Assembly: GCA_900539855.1 (NCBI GenBank)
Contig: UQDO01000013.1
Location: forward strand, 1 to 50,754
Direction of reading: 5' to 3'
Length of the DNA: 50,754 bases
From: an uncultured Oscillospiraceae bacterium
GTDB lineage: Bacteria; Bacillota; Clostridia; Oscillospirales; Acutalibacteraceae
Part shown: positions 1-8,747 of the stretch, one piece after another
Position numbering within the stretch: position 1 is the stretch's first letter
Layout: each line of letters starts with the position of its first letter
Program-made: the position numbers and the translations under genes
The notes under the pieces: model-generated
Seen by the model: only the letters and a program-made list of their open reading frames with translations
What the model was told of the DNA's origin: nothing
Database searches by the model: none

Positions 1-1194
1 TACGGCGGAAACGTTCTGCTCGGCAAGAAGTGCTTCGCTCTGCGTATCGCTTCCTATCAGGGCTGGAAAGAGGGCTGGATGGCTGAGCATATGCTCATTT
101 TAGGCCTCCAGAACCCGAAGGGCGAGGTCAAGTACATCGCCGCCGCTTTCCCATCAGCCTGCGGAAAGACCAACCTCGCAATGCTTATTCCGCCGAAATA
201 TCTGCGTGACAAGGGCTACAGGATCTGGACCGTCGGCGACGATATTTCATGGATGAGAATAGGCGCAGACGGACGCCTTTACGCTATAAATCCGGAAAAC
301 GGATTCTTCGGCGTGGCACCGGGCACCAATGCACATTCGAACTTCAATGCTCTTGAGAGCACCAAGAAGAACACTATATTCACCAACGTTGCTCTGAGCC
401 TTGACGACAACACCGTTTGGTGGGAGGGTCTTAACAAGGATCTGCCCGAGAACTGCATTGACTGGAAGGGCAACAAGTGGGATCGCACCAAGTTCAACAA
501 GGCTGACAAGACCACCTATGCCGCTCATCCGAACTCAAGATTCACCGCACCGGCAAAGAATTGCCCCTGCATTTCCGATGAGTTTGACAAGGGCGCAGGC
601 GTTCCGATCTCGGCTATCATCTTCGGCGGACGCCGTGCAAAGCTTGCTCCGCTGGTATACCAGTCGAAGGATTGGAACAATGGCGTGTTCGTCGGTTCTA
701 TAATGGCTTCCGAGACTACGGCAGCAGCTGCCGGCGCAGTCGGCGTTGTCCGCCGCGATCCGATGGCTATGCTTCCGTTCTGCGGATACAACATGGCTGA
801 CTACTTCCAGCATTGGCTCGACATGGGTGCAAAGCTCGGAGACAAGGCACCTAAGATCTTCAATGTCAACTGGTTCCGTACCGACGACGAGGGCAACTTC
901 GTATGGCCGGGCTTCGGCGACAACATGCGTGTCCTCAACTGGATCATCGACCGCTGCGAGGGTAAGGCTGACGCTGATGAGACCGCTATCGGTTACATTC
1001 CGAAGCCGGAAGATATCGATCTTACCGACCTCGACTTCTCGCTCGACACCCTCAAGAATATCCTTGCCGTTGATAAGGATGCATGGAAGAAGGAGTGCGC
1101 CGAGATCGAGGAGCACTACAAGAAGTTCGGCGACAAGCTGCCGCGTGAGCTTCGCCATCAGCTTGATACTCTTGAGGCAGCTCTTGAGAAATAA
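1..1194 (+). CDS. pckG: Phosphoenolpyruvate carboxykinase (GTP), 3' part
   Basis: Catalyses oxaloacetate + GTP to phosphoenolpyruvate + CO2 + GDP, or the reverse carboxylating direction that many gut anaerobes use during fermentation. The reading frame is open from base 1, so the gene begins upstream of the window; 397 codons are present, and the family is about 600 residues, so roughly the N-terminal third is missing. The P-loop kinase motif characteristic of the GTP class, FPSACGKTNLAM, is encoded at about 148-183. The ATG at 79 is internal, not a start, because conserved sequence continues upstream in frame. A strong terminator follows directly. Family assignment is secure; direction of flux is inference. 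Confidence 0.96.
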   Translation, partial: YGGNVLLGKKCFALRIASYQGWKEGWMAEHMLILGLQNPKGEVKYIAAAFPSACGKTNLAMLIPPKYLRDKGYRIWTVGDDISWMRIGADGRLYAINPENGFFGVAPGTNAHSNFNALESTKKNTIFTNVALSLDDNTVWWEGLNKDLPENCIDWKGNKWDRTKFNKADKTTYAAHPNSRFTAPAKNCPCISDEFDKGAGVPISAIIFGGRRAKLAPLVYQSKDWNNGVFVGSIMASETTAAAAGAVGVVRRDPMAMLPFCGYNMADYFQHWLDMGAKLGDKAPKIFNVNWFRTDDEGNFVWPGFGDNMRVLNWIIDRCEGKADADETAIGYIPKPEDIDLTDLDFSLDTLKNILAVDKDAWKKECAEIEEHYKKFGDKLPRELRHQLDTLEAALEK

Positions 1195-1213
1195 GCTGTA
1201 AACAAAACACTGA

Positions 1214-1248
1214 CGCTCCCGAAGGGTTACCTTCGGGAGCGTTTTTTT
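1214..1248 (+). terminator. Rho-independent terminator after pckG
   Basis: A perfect 12-bp GC-rich stem (CGCTCCCGAAGG, 1214-1225, with 1230-1241) closes a four-base loop and is followed by seven T residues (1242-1248), 19 bases after the pckG stop. Confidence 0.95.
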
Positions 1249-1369
1249 GTGAAAAATGCAGAGCAGAATGGGTGTGCCAAGGCGGACCGACAAATTGAAC
1301 CGGGAAAATATGCCGATATACCGCAATAAAAACACATCGTACAGCATCGTTGTTGAGGTTGTGATTGAT

Positions 1370-1465
1370 AAACTAAAATTTACCGTTGTATTGGTATAAA
1401 AAACGACACTGGGGGCTCGTTCGGCTCAGTCTGTCAATATTTCATTAGCAGATAAACTAAAATTT
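1370..1465 (+). repeat. Dispersed intergenic repeat, copy 1 (atypical)
   Basis: Two copies of AAACTAAAATTT lie in the same orientation at 1370-1381 and 1454-1465. The stretch before the second (CTGTCAATAT, then an AT-rich stretch, then TAAACTAAAATTT) matches the right end of copy 2 near 29.8 kb. The left end lacks the inverted motif seen in the other copies, so this may be one truncated element next to a remnant of another. The rest of the intergenic region 1249-1479 shows no gene. Confidence 0.6.
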
Positions 1466-1479
1466 GCCCATGCAAATAC

Positions 1480-1509
1480 AAAAAACGGCGTGGAGATTAC
1501 TCCACACCG
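1480..1509 (-). terminator. Rho-independent terminator after yifB
   Basis: On the minus strand a 10-bp stem with one G-T pair (arms at 1500-1509 and 1486-1495, loop 1496-1499) is followed by six T residues (1485-1480). It lies 32 bases past the yifB stop. Confidence 0.9.
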
Positions 1510-1540
1510 CCCAAAAAGAAAGAGGTAGAAATTGTTTGGT

Positions 1541-3076
1541 TTACAGCTCGTTCCAGTATTTCCTGTCAAGACTGCGGAACTGTATCGCCTGAGAAATATG
1601 TGCCGATCCGATGTTGTCCGAACGGTCAAGGTCGGCAACTGTTCTGGCAATTTTAAGTATCCTGTCATACGACCGCGCCGACATGACCATGACCTCAAAC
1701 GCCGCTTTCAATATCCTGTCTGCATCGTCGGTGAGGTGACAGTATTTGTTCATCAGAGCCGGCGTCAGCCTTGCGTTGCAGGAAATTCCGGTGCCGCGGT
1801 AGCGGTCATTTTGTATTTTTCTTGCCGCCTCAACGCGCCGCCTTATTTCAGCCGATGTTTCGCCGGTCGGCTTGCCTGAAAGCTCGCTGTATTCAACAGG
1901 AGCCACCTCGACGTGGATATCAAGTCTGTCAAGCATGGGTCCGGAAATTTTGCCGAGATAATGCTTCACAGCCTGCTGCGAGCATATGCACTTCTTTTTC
2001 GGGTGCCCGAAAAATCCGCACGGGCAGGGATTCATGGCGGCGACAAGCGAAAATTCGCAAGGATATGTAAGTCTGCCGCCGACGCGCGAAATGGTCACCT
2101 TGCCGTCCTCAATGGGAGCTCTGAGCGTTTCCATCGCCTGACGCGAAAATTCCGGGAATTCGTCAAGGAAAAGCACACCGCCGTGAGCAAGCGATATTTC
2201 ACCCGGCTTCGGCACCGCACCGCCGCCCGAAAGACCGGCAGCCGAAACGGTGTGGTGGGGCGCTCTGAACGGGCGCTCGGTTATGAGCGGCACGTCCTCG
2301 GGCAGTATTCCGGCGACCGAATGCACCTTTGTTGTCTCTATCGATTCGGCAAAGGTCATGGACGGCAGTATGCCGGGAAGTCGCTTTGCGAGCATGCTTT
2401 TTCCCGATCCGGGCGGACCTATCATGAGCACGTTATGACCGCCTGCGGCAGCCGTTTCAAGCGCTTTTTTGGCAGCTGCCTGTCCGCGCACCTCCGAAAA
2501 GTCCGGATATGTGCCGCGGCGTATGGTGTCAAACGACGGGGTGGGCATCGGCGCTATGCCTTTGCCCTCCGCCAGAAAGCCTGCAAGTTGTTTTAAGTGG
2601 GTCACCGGGTATATTTCGATGCCCTCTACCACCGATGCTTCCTTTGCGTTTGCAGCCGGCACGAAGAATTTTTTTATTCCGTGGCGGCTTGCTTCTATTG
2701 ACATTGACAGCATACCGCCGCCGCCGCGAAGTGTGCCGTCAAGCGCCAGTTCGCCTATAAAGGCGCATTTATCAAGGTCACAGGGCACGGTCAGCTGCCC
2801 AGATGCGAAAAGTATCGAGAGCAGCGACGGCAGGTCGTACATTGAGCCTGATTTTTTAACGTCCGCCGGGGCAAGATTGACCGTTATCCGGCATGACGGA
2901 AGGGCAAAGCCGCAGTTTTTGAGTGCGGCTCTGACCCTTTCGCGCGACTCCTTGACCGCCGTATCCGGCAGACCCACTATATCAAAAACGGGAAGTCCCT
3001 GGGAAATGTCTGTCTCAACCTCCACCATATATGCATCTATTCCGAAAATCGCAGTGCTGTGAAGACGATTATACAA
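1541..3076 (-). CDS. yifB: YifB/ComM family Mg-chelatase-like AAA+ ATPase
   Basis: Cytoplasmic AAA+ protein of the YifB/ComM family; in naturally competent proteobacteria ComM is a branch-migration helicase, while the role in Firmicutes is unsettled. The 511 residues have the usual order: an N-terminal Lon-protease-like domain (about 1-170), Walker A GPPGSGKS at 220-227, Walker B with FLDEFPEF, the cysteine cluster around NPCPCGFFG, and a C-terminal Mg-chelatase domain. The start is TTG at 3076: SD GGAGGGG sits 6 bases upstream, whereas the nearby ATG at 3081 is out of frame. It follows the protease gene by 25 bases on the same strand and may be co-transcribed. Confidence 0.93.
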   Translation of the reverse strand: MYNRLHSTAIFGIDAYMVEVETDISQGLPVFDIVGLPDTAVKESRERVRAALKNCGFALPSCRITVNLAPADVKKSGSMYDLPSLLSILFASGQLTVPCDLDKCAFIGELALDGTLRGGGGMLSMSIEASRHGIKKFFVPAANAKEASVVEGIEIYPVTHLKQLAGFLAEGKGIAPMPTPSFDTIRRGTYPDFSEVRGQAAAKKALETAAAGGHNVLMIGPPGSGKSMLAKRLPGILPSMTFAESIETTKVHSVAGILPEDVPLITERPFRAPHHTVSAAGLSGGGAVPKPGEISLAHGGVLFLDEFPEFSRQAMETLRAPIEDGKVTISRVGGRLTYPCEFSLVAAMNPCPCGFFGHPKKKCICSQQAVKHYLGKISGPMLDRLDIHVEVAPVEYSELSGKPTGETSAEIRRRVEAARKIQNDRYRGTGISCNARLTPALMNKYCHLTDDADRILKAAFEVMVMSARSYDRILKIARTVADLDRSDNIGSAHISQAIQFRSLDRKYWNEL

Positions 3077-3101
3077 AACATTCCCCTCCAGATTATGCTC
3101 T

Positions 3102-4580
3102 TTATCTGCTGTTGTTTGAACCTATGGTCACGGTGGTCGAATAGTATCTGCCGTTGCGGTAGATCTTAGCCGTCACCTTGGCGCCCGGTTTGCATTTGTT
3201 GAGTTCAGCCACAAAGTCGGTATATTCGTCTATTGTGACGCCGCCGAACTCGGTTATAATATCACCGGCTCTTATCTGAGCCTGCGCCGCAGGACCGTTT
3301 GTCACAACGCTCTTGACCGCAGCGCCGTGAGGCAGTCCGTATTTTTCAAGGTATGCGCTGTTGTAGGTGTAGACCTCAATGCCGATATAAGGTGAAGGAT
3401 TATCCTTGTTTTCAATGATATCCTTTATAACGGTGAGCGCGGTATTGACCGGTATTGCAAAGCCCATGCCTTCATAGCTCTCGTTGACCAGCTTTGAGGA
3501 GTTGATGCCGATGAGCTGACCGTTGGAGTTGAGCAGTGCACCGCCGGAGTTGCCGGGATTTATTGCGGCATCGGTCTGGATAAGCTCCATTTTTCCTATC
3601 GAATCAATGGTTATGGTGCGGTTGAGTCCGCTGATTATTCCGTATGACACCGAGCCCATGAACTGAAGTCCGCCAGGACAGCCGATCGCTATCGCGTACT
3701 GTCCGACCTTTATATCATCGGAATTTCCCACTTCTATCGGCGTCAGTCCGGTTTTTTCGACCTTAATGACCGCGAGATCGGCTGAAATATTGTATCCTAC
3801 CACGGTTGCATCGACCGGTGTTGACGAATCCTTTGGAAAGTAGACCTCGATGTTGCCCGACGACGCGCTTGAACTGACTATCGCCTCAATAACATGGTAG
3901 TTGGTGATTATATATCCGTCTGCTGTGTATATGATGCCGGAGCCTTCGCCCGTGCTGGTCTCACTGCCGCCGAAAAAGCTCTGTACAGACGCCGTAGTGC
4001 GGATGCCGACAACGCTTGGAGACGCCTTGTCATAGACCGCTTCGACCAGTGATTCGACATTGCCATCTATTGACACTACGGTCTGCGAGTTGCCCGACGC
4101 GGTGTCGTTGCTGCCGGTCTGTGATTGGCTTGACGAGGAAGCTGCGGCGGTACTGTTGTCCTTTGTGCCGAAAACAATGAAAAGTGATGTTGCGGTACTG
4201 AGCACAAGCGACAGTACCACGCAAAGTATTACCGTAACGGCGTTGTGATTCTTACCGCCGCCGCGGTTTCCACCCGGAGTTCCTCCGGTCGGGGAGTAGC
4301 CTGTATACTGCGGTGTCTGCGGCGTTGACGCGTAGCCGCCAAAGGGAGTGTAGCTGTACGATCCCGACGACTGACCGGCTCCGTACTGTCCCGTTCCGCT
4401 CTGCGAATAGGGTGTGCCGTAATTGCTCTGCTCTTCGGCACCGCTGCTGTAATAGGTGCTTGCGGTGCTGCTGTCGTTTGCAGTCTGTCCTGCACTATCT
4501 GCCGCATATGTATCGGCGGCATTTTCAGTATTGTTATTATAAGTTCCGTTCAAATTCGGATCAAAACCGTTATTGTTCAT
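3102..4580 (-). CDS. HtrA/DegP-type membrane-anchored serine protease with PDZ domain
   Basis: Envelope quality-control protease of the HtrA family. The 492 residues comprise a long Ser/Gly/Tyr/Asn/Gln-rich, probably disordered cytoplasmic region (1-110), one membrane segment (about 114-137), a Ser/Thr-rich linker, a trypsin-like domain with the triad His229 (TNYHV), Asp268 (SADLA) and Ser345 (GNSGG), and a single PDZ domain (about 395-485). The topology places the protease outside the membrane. SD AGGAG lies 11 bases before the ATG. A TATAAT -10 is visible at 4616-4621 on the minus strand, but no well-spaced -35 was found. The disordered N-terminus is longer than in B. subtilis HtrA proteins. 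Confidence 0.94.
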   Translation of the reverse strand: MNNNGFDPNLNGTYNNNTENAADTYAADSAGQTANDSSTASTYYSSGAEEQSNYGTPYSQSGTGQYGAGQSSGSYSYTPFGGYASTPQTPQYTGYSPTGGTPGGNRGGGKNHNAVTVILCVVLSLVLSTATSLFIVFGTKDNSTAAASSSSQSQTGSNDTASGNSQTVVSIDGNVESLVEAVYDKASPSVVGIRTTASVQSFFGGSETSTGEGSGIIYTADGYIITNYHVIEAIVSSSASSGNIEVYFPKDSSTPVDATVVGYNISADLAVIKVEKTGLTPIEVGNSDDIKVGQYAIAIGCPGGLQFMGSVSYGIISGLNRTITIDSIGKMELIQTDAAINPGNSGGALLNSNGQLIGINSSKLVNESYEGMGFAIPVNTALTVIKDIIENKDNPSPYIGIEVYTYNSAYLEKYGLPHGAAVKSVVTNGPAAQAQIRAGDIITEFGGVTIDEYTDFVAELNKCKPGAKVTAKIYRNGRYYSTTVTIGSNNSR

Positions 4581-4673
4581 AACTGCAGTTCTCCTAACCT
4601 TGTTTGATTACCTGTATTATATCCGCGAATTGTGAAATCAAGTAGCACAAAGTGTGAACATTTATTAAATTAA

Positions 4674-6209
4674 TCACATGAACGGTGCGAATATATTAAG
4701 CAGTGCCTGCGCCACCTTCTGACGCAGCGGACGCTTTACCCATTTGCTGAGTATTATTTCTTCACTCTGCTCTTCGAGGCTCAGAAATTCATCCTTTATA
4801 TCGGTGACGGCATCGTTTTTGCAGAACCACACGCCGCACTCAAAATGAAAATAAAAACTGCGGTAATCCATATTGACCGTGCCGCATGTGGCGACCTCGT
4901 CGTCCGAGACAAAGGTCTTTGAATGGATAAAGCCGGGCGTGTATTCGAAAATGCGTACGCCTGCCTCAAGCAGCTCCTGATAATTGAACTGCGTCACGGG
5001 ATGCACATACCATTTGTCCCTTATTTTAGGGGTGATAATGCGGACGTCGACCCCTGCCTTTGCCGCGGACGTGACCGATGCTATCATGGTGTTGTCAAGT
5101 ATAAGATACGGTGTGACTATATAGACATAGTCCTTTGCGGAGTCGAGTATCTGTCTGTATATACCCTCGGCAGGGTAATGACCTGTGTCGAGCGGATTTT
5201 CAACATACGGCTGCACAAAGCCGTCGGCAGGCGGAAAGCCGGTGACTATATAATTTGCGGGGTCTATTCTGTCACGGCTGACGCTGTTCCACATCTCGCA
5301 GAATGCAACGGCAAAGGTGGTGGATGCCGCGCCCTTCATTATTACACCAGAGTCCATCCAGTACCCGTGAGGATGGGTAAGGTTTATATATTCGTCGGCA
5401 ATATTGAGTCCTCCGGTCATGGAAACATAACCGTCTATAACGCATATCTTGCGGTGGTCGCGGTTATTCAAGAACAGATCGACCGACGCTCTGATACGGT
5501 TGAAGGCTATGACCTTTATACCGTCGCTCCGCAGCTCCTTTACAAAGCTGCGGTTTTGTCTCGCTATCGATCCGAAGTCGTCAAATATGATCCTGACCTC
5601 GACCCCGGCAGCCGCTTTTTCCTTTAATATGGAGTGTATCGAGTCCCACATCTCGCCCTTTGCCAAAATAAAATATTCAAGGAAGATATATTTTTCGGCG
5701 CTTTGCAGCTCCTCGAGCATGCGCGGCAGGAATTTTTCGCCCGGCGACAGGTATTCGACCGAGGTGTTGTCATACACCGGGCAGCCCGATTCCCTGTACA
5801 GAAACTGCGACTGACGGGAATGGTTCACATCGCTGTCCCTCAGGTCGGCAAAAACCGAAACATCCTGCTTTAAAATTCCGCGGTTTTTTCTGCGTTCGGC
5901 AGCCATGCGCTTTTTGAGGTGCGGCCTTACCTTGCCATTGCCCCACAGGAAGAAAAGCACGCCGCCGACACATGGTGCAAGCAGTATAAACAGCACCCAT
6001 GTGAATTTATAGCTTGGGTTGTCACGCTTGTTTATTATCCAGATGACCATTATCATCGAGAGGAACTGTATAATGCGGTAGACAAAAGACAGCCAATGGG
6101 AAATAGACAGCGCCACCGCTGCAAACAGCGCTATCTGCAGTATTATAAGTATACCGGCGGTAAGTATTCTGCCCGGTACAGGTATTCCGCGGCGGTGTTC
6201 CTTTTTCAT
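4674..6209 (-). CDS. cls: Cardiolipin synthase (phospholipase D family)
   Basis: Condenses two phosphatidylglycerol molecules into cardiolipin and glycerol at the membrane. The 511 residues have two N-terminal membrane helices (about 15-37 and 66-90) and two phospholipase D HKD motifs: H252-x-K254-x4-D259 (HRKICVID) and H429-x-K431-x4-D436 (HSKTFVSD). Length and architecture match bacterial Cls/ClsA. SD GGGAG stands before the ATG. The lipoprotein gene upstream ends 18 bases before this start on the same strand, so the two are probably one transcript from the promoter at 6927-6955. Confidence 0.94.
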   Translation of the reverse strand: MKKEHRRGIPVPGRILTAGILIILQIALFAAVALSISHWLSFVYRIIQFLSMIMVIWIINKRDNPSYKFTWVLFILLAPCVGGVLFFLWGNGKVRPHLKKRMAAERRKNRGILKQDVSVFADLRDSDVNHSRQSQFLYRESGCPVYDNTSVEYLSPGEKFLPRMLEELQSAEKYIFLEYFILAKGEMWDSIHSILKEKAAAGVEVRIIFDDFGSIARQNRSFVKELRSDGIKVIAFNRIRASVDLFLNNRDHRKICVIDGYVSMTGGLNIADEYINLTHPHGYWMDSGVIMKGAASTTFAVAFCEMWNSVSRDRIDPANYIVTGFPPADGFVQPYVENPLDTGHYPAEGIYRQILDSAKDYVYIVTPYLILDNTMIASVTSAAKAGVDVRIITPKIRDKWYVHPVTQFNYQELLEAGVRIFEYTPGFIHSKTFVSDDEVATCGTVNMDYRSFYFHFECGVWFCKNDAVTDIKDEFLSLEEQSEEIILSKWVKRPLRQKVAQALLNIFAPFM

Positions 6210-6227
6210 TCGTTAGCTCCCGTCAGC

Positions 6228-6893
6228 CTAAAAGGTATAGTGTGAAACGGTAAATCTGCTGACCGTTTTAAGGTTGTCGCTCTCGGCGGTCACTATAAGA
6301 AAGTCGTTTCCGACAGACGACCTTACCGACTCATCGCTGCTGCCCGATTCTATTGCCAGCACTGTATCCGCTATTCTCGCAGCCATCAGGTATGACACCT
6401 TGCCGTCCTCCGACAGTGACAAAATTGCCGTTACCCTTGCGGCTTTGGTGCCGATCTCGGAAAAATCGACCGCATTGCCGTCGCTGCCGACAGCCAGGCA
6501 GTATCCCCATTTAAGATCAAACTGATCGACAAATCCGGCAATATCGCTGCCGGCGCCGAAGCCGCTTTCAAATTTCAGCGGCTCACTTAAATTTTCGCCC
6601 TCGTTGGAATTGGGGTCGAACCTCCTGGAAGACTTGCCGTCAGACCGGATGGCTACATTGCCCTTTACGGTTACGTCACCCAAAGAGTCACCGTGAAGCT
6701 TTATATATTTATCGGGGAAAAACACGCTGACCGGCACGAGCGACGATTGGGCGGAGCTTGCGGCGTTATCGCTGCTGCCGCTTTGTGTATTTGAACTGCT
6801 GCCTTTATCACTGCCGCAGGCACAGAGCAAAAAAAGCATTACCGCAGCAATGCCCACAGATGCCAACCTTTTTATATAACGGGACCAGCTCAT
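6228..6893 (-). CDS. Putative lipoprotein of unknown function
   Basis: A 221-residue protein with a signal peptide (basic start SRYIKR, hydrophobic core, then L-C-A-C), so Cys26 is a plausible lipidation site, followed by a Ser/Asn-rich linker and a soluble domain rich in beta-strand-like segments. I recognise no family. The frame is open to 7013, but the ATG at 6893 is chosen because it starts the signal peptide and has the SD AAGGTGG 11 bases upstream; a longer reading would overlap the promoter at 6927-6955. It is the first gene of a likely two-gene unit with cardiolipin synthase, suggesting an envelope role (inference). Confidence 0.75.
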   Translation of the reverse strand: MSWSRYIKRLASVGIAAVMLFLLCACGSDKGSSSNTQSGSSDNAASSAQSSLVPVSVFFPDKYIKLHGDSLGDVTVKGNVAIRSDGKSSRRFDPNSNEGENLSEPLKFESGFGAGSDIAGFVDQFDLKWGYCLAVGSDGNAVDFSEIGTKAARVTAILSLSEDGKVSYLMAARIADTVLAIESGSSDESVRSSVGNDFLIVTAESDNLKTVSRFTVSHYTF

Positions 6894-6926
6894 AATTTTA
6901 AAAACCACCTTTATAATTTCCTGTAC

Positions 6927-6955
6927 ATTATACAACAAAAATTCCCTTTTTTCAA
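6927..6955 (-). promoter_or_regulatory. Sigma-A-type promoter for the lipoprotein-cls unit
   Basis: Minus-strand -35 TTGAAA (6955-6950) and -10 TATAAT (6932-6927) separated by 17 bases, 33 bases upstream of the lipoprotein ATG. Confidence 0.85.
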
Positions 6956-7054
6956 CAGCTATTTGAACATTTATGCGGCTGCAGCCTTTAGGACAGGCAA
7001 AACGGACCTTCATTTCTCATAGTATTACCAAAAGATATTATGGGAGAGTTTTAT

Positions 7055-7741
7055 ATGTTTTTAGAGCTTTTGGGGCAAATTTTTCCGGGCATCATGCATT
7101 TTATACTGCACGCGTCGGCTGCCGGCTCGTTTCCGCAGGCGCTTTCGAAGGAAAGGGAGACCGAGCTGCTGATAAAAATGGAAGCCGGCGACGACGAGGC
7201 GCGGAAGACCCTTATCGAGCACAACCTGCGGCTGGTTGCTCATATTGCAAAGAAATATTACTGCAGCGGCGCGGATCAGGACGACCTTATATCAATAGGT
7301 ACAATAGGGCTTATAAAGGCGGTCTCATCCTTTAATTCCGGCAAAGGGATACGCCTTGCCACCTACGCCGCAAGGTGCATAGACAACGAGATACTTATGT
7401 ATTTCAGAGGAGCCAAAAAAACGGCGCAGGACGTTTATATCAGCGACCCTATCGACACCGACAAGGACGGCAACACGCTGACGCTGATAGACGTTCTGAC
7501 CGACGGCACCAACATAGTGGACGATCTTGACAACAAAATAAAGCTCGAACAGCTGAGGGTGTACTTAAAGGACACCCTGCAGCCGCGCGAGCTTGAAATA
7601 ATAATGCTGAGATACGGTCTTAAAAGCGGCAGGGAGCTTACCCAGCGCGAGGTCGCAAAAAAGCTCGGCATAAGCAGATCCTACGTCAGCCGTATCGAGA
7701 AAAAAGCGCTTGAAAAGCTCAGGTCAAGATTTGACGGCTGA
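7055..7741 (+). CDS. sigK: Sporulation sigma factor SigK (pro-sigma-K type)
   Basis: RNA polymerase sigma factor of the sigma-70 family, SigK group, which directs late mother-cell transcription in sporulation. The 228 residues have a hydrophobic N-terminus of about 25 residues before FPQALS, comparable to the pro-sequence that anchors pro-sigma-K to the membrane, then region 2 with LIEHNLRLVAHIAKK and DLISIGTIGLIKA, and region 4 with the helix-turn-helix REVAKKLGISRSYVSR. ATG 7055 is preferred over ATG 7040 because GGGAGAG (7042-7048) lies 6 bases before it. The gene is continuous, with no skin-type insertion. It converges with the PHP gene, the ends being 2 bases apart. SigE is the close alternative, but the N-terminus favours SigK. 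Confidence 0.9.
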   Translation: MFLELLGQIFPGIMHFILHASAAGSFPQALSKERETELLIKMEAGDDEARKTLIEHNLRLVAHIAKKYYCSGADQDDLISIGTIGLIKAVSSFNSGKGIRLATYAARCIDNEILMYFRGAKKTAQDVYISDPIDTDKDGNTLTLIDVLTDGTNIVDDLDNKIKLEQLRVYLKDTLQPRELEIIMLRYGLKSGRELTQREVAKKLGISRSYVSRIEKKALEKLRSRFDG

Positions 7742-7743
7742 GA

Positions 7744-8589
7744 TCATGCGTTGCGGTCGATGTGGAATTTATCGTCCTCGGAAAGAGCCAGACGTCCGGC
7801 TATTTTTGTGAAATTCTCCTTTGCATGCACAAATTCGCCCGGGTGGTGAGCGTCGCTTCCGAAATAGAATTTGCAGCCGTTTGCCTTTGCCGCCTCAAAG
7901 ATGCGGTAGACCGACGGTTTTGCGTTTTCGTCCATGTTGAGCTCGTCAAAGTTCAGTTCGATGCCGGCGCCCTTTTCCGCCGCTCTTGAGAACAGGTCGT
8001 TAAGGTCAACATCTGATATAAGGTCAAGGGTTTTGGCTGAGGTCATGTCGCTGTGGAAATTAAACCACTGCAGATGCGCTATACCGACCTTTTTGAAGGG
8101 CAGATCGGCGTCGAGCAGGGCGCGGAAACGCTTGACCCAGAGTATCGACATTATTTTTATGTACTGCTCGTCATCGGGTATTTTCCACCTTTCGATGGGG
8201 ACAATACGGGAATCGACCGAGAAATTATCTATGTGCAGGTGGGTTATCGGCACTATGAGGAAGTCCATCTTCTTTAAAAATTCAGGACTTATGCCTATGC
8301 GGTCGTATTTATCCATATCACATTCGCCGCCGAAAAGGAACTCAATGCCGGGGGCTTTCGGCAGAGGCAGACTCTGTGATATGTATGCCGAGTTTTGTTT
8401 CGAGTATCCGCTGCCTTCGATATTATAGACGGGCACCCTTTCGTCCCAGAAGTGGTCGGTCAGACAAATACTGCTGTATCCGTTTTCTATCCCGTATTTG
8501 AGTATATTTTCCGGAGTCTGCTCCGGGTCCCTGGAGCAAAGCGACAGTTTACTGTGTATATGCAGGTCGTGATCTATAACATATTCCAT
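7744..8589 (-). CDS. PHP-domain phosphoesterase (histidinol-phosphatase-like)
   Basis: Metal-dependent phosphoesterase of the PHP superfamily. The 281 residues show the characteristic metal ligands: HxH at His10/His12 (HIHSK), TDHFW near 45, a mid-protein THLH, and a C-terminal GSDAHHPGE. This resembles HisJ-type histidinol phosphatases, but no histidine genes are nearby and the substrate is unknown. SD GGGAGG lies 10 bases before the ATG, and a near-consensus promoter (8614-8642) lies just upstream. Confidence 0.85.
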   Translation of the reverse strand: MEYVIDHDLHIHSKLSLCSRDPEQTPENILKYGIENGYSSICLTDHFWDERVPVYNIEGSGYSKQNSAYISQSLPLPKAPGIEFLFGGECDMDKYDRIGISPEFLKKMDFLIVPITHLHIDNFSVDSRIVPIERWKIPDDEQYIKIMSILWVKRFRALLDADLPFKKVGIAHLQWFNFHSDMTSAKTLDLISDVDLNDLFSRAAEKGAGIELNFDELNMDENAKPSVYRIFEAAKANGCKFYFGSDAHHPGEFVHAKENFTKIAGRLALSEDDKFHIDRNA

Positions 8590-8613
8590 TTTGAAGTACC
8601 TCCCTTTTCAGTT

Positions 8614-8642
8614 ATTATAATGCCAAAAATTATAAAAGTCAA
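8614..8642 (-). promoter_or_regulatory. Sigma-A-type promoter for the PHP gene
   Basis: Minus-strand -35 TTGACT (8642-8637), 17-base spacer, -10 TATAAT (8619-8614), 25 bases before the PHP start codon. Confidence 0.88.
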
Positions 8643-8681
8643 AGAAAAAAACGATATAAGCGGGAAAAGTTGAAAAAACTG

Positions 8682-8710
8682 TTGTAACGGGAACAAAAGT
8701 TTGGTACAAT
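8682..8710 (+). promoter_or_regulatory. Sigma-A-type promoter for the 8748 gene
   Basis: -35 TTGTAA (8682-8687), 17-base spacer, -10 TACAAT (8705-8710), 38 bases before the ATG at 8748. It may drive the long plus-strand run that follows. Confidence 0.75.
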
Positions 8711-8747
8711 ATAAGAAAATGCATTAAAGGAAAAGGTAATTTGTTAT

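Noticed and set aside
535..1347. Long minus-strand open frame opposite pckG
   Set aside because: It lies antisense to the well-conserved PEP carboxykinase, runs across the pckG terminator, and its protein is low-complexity without recognisable motifs. Treated as a shadow of the coding strand.
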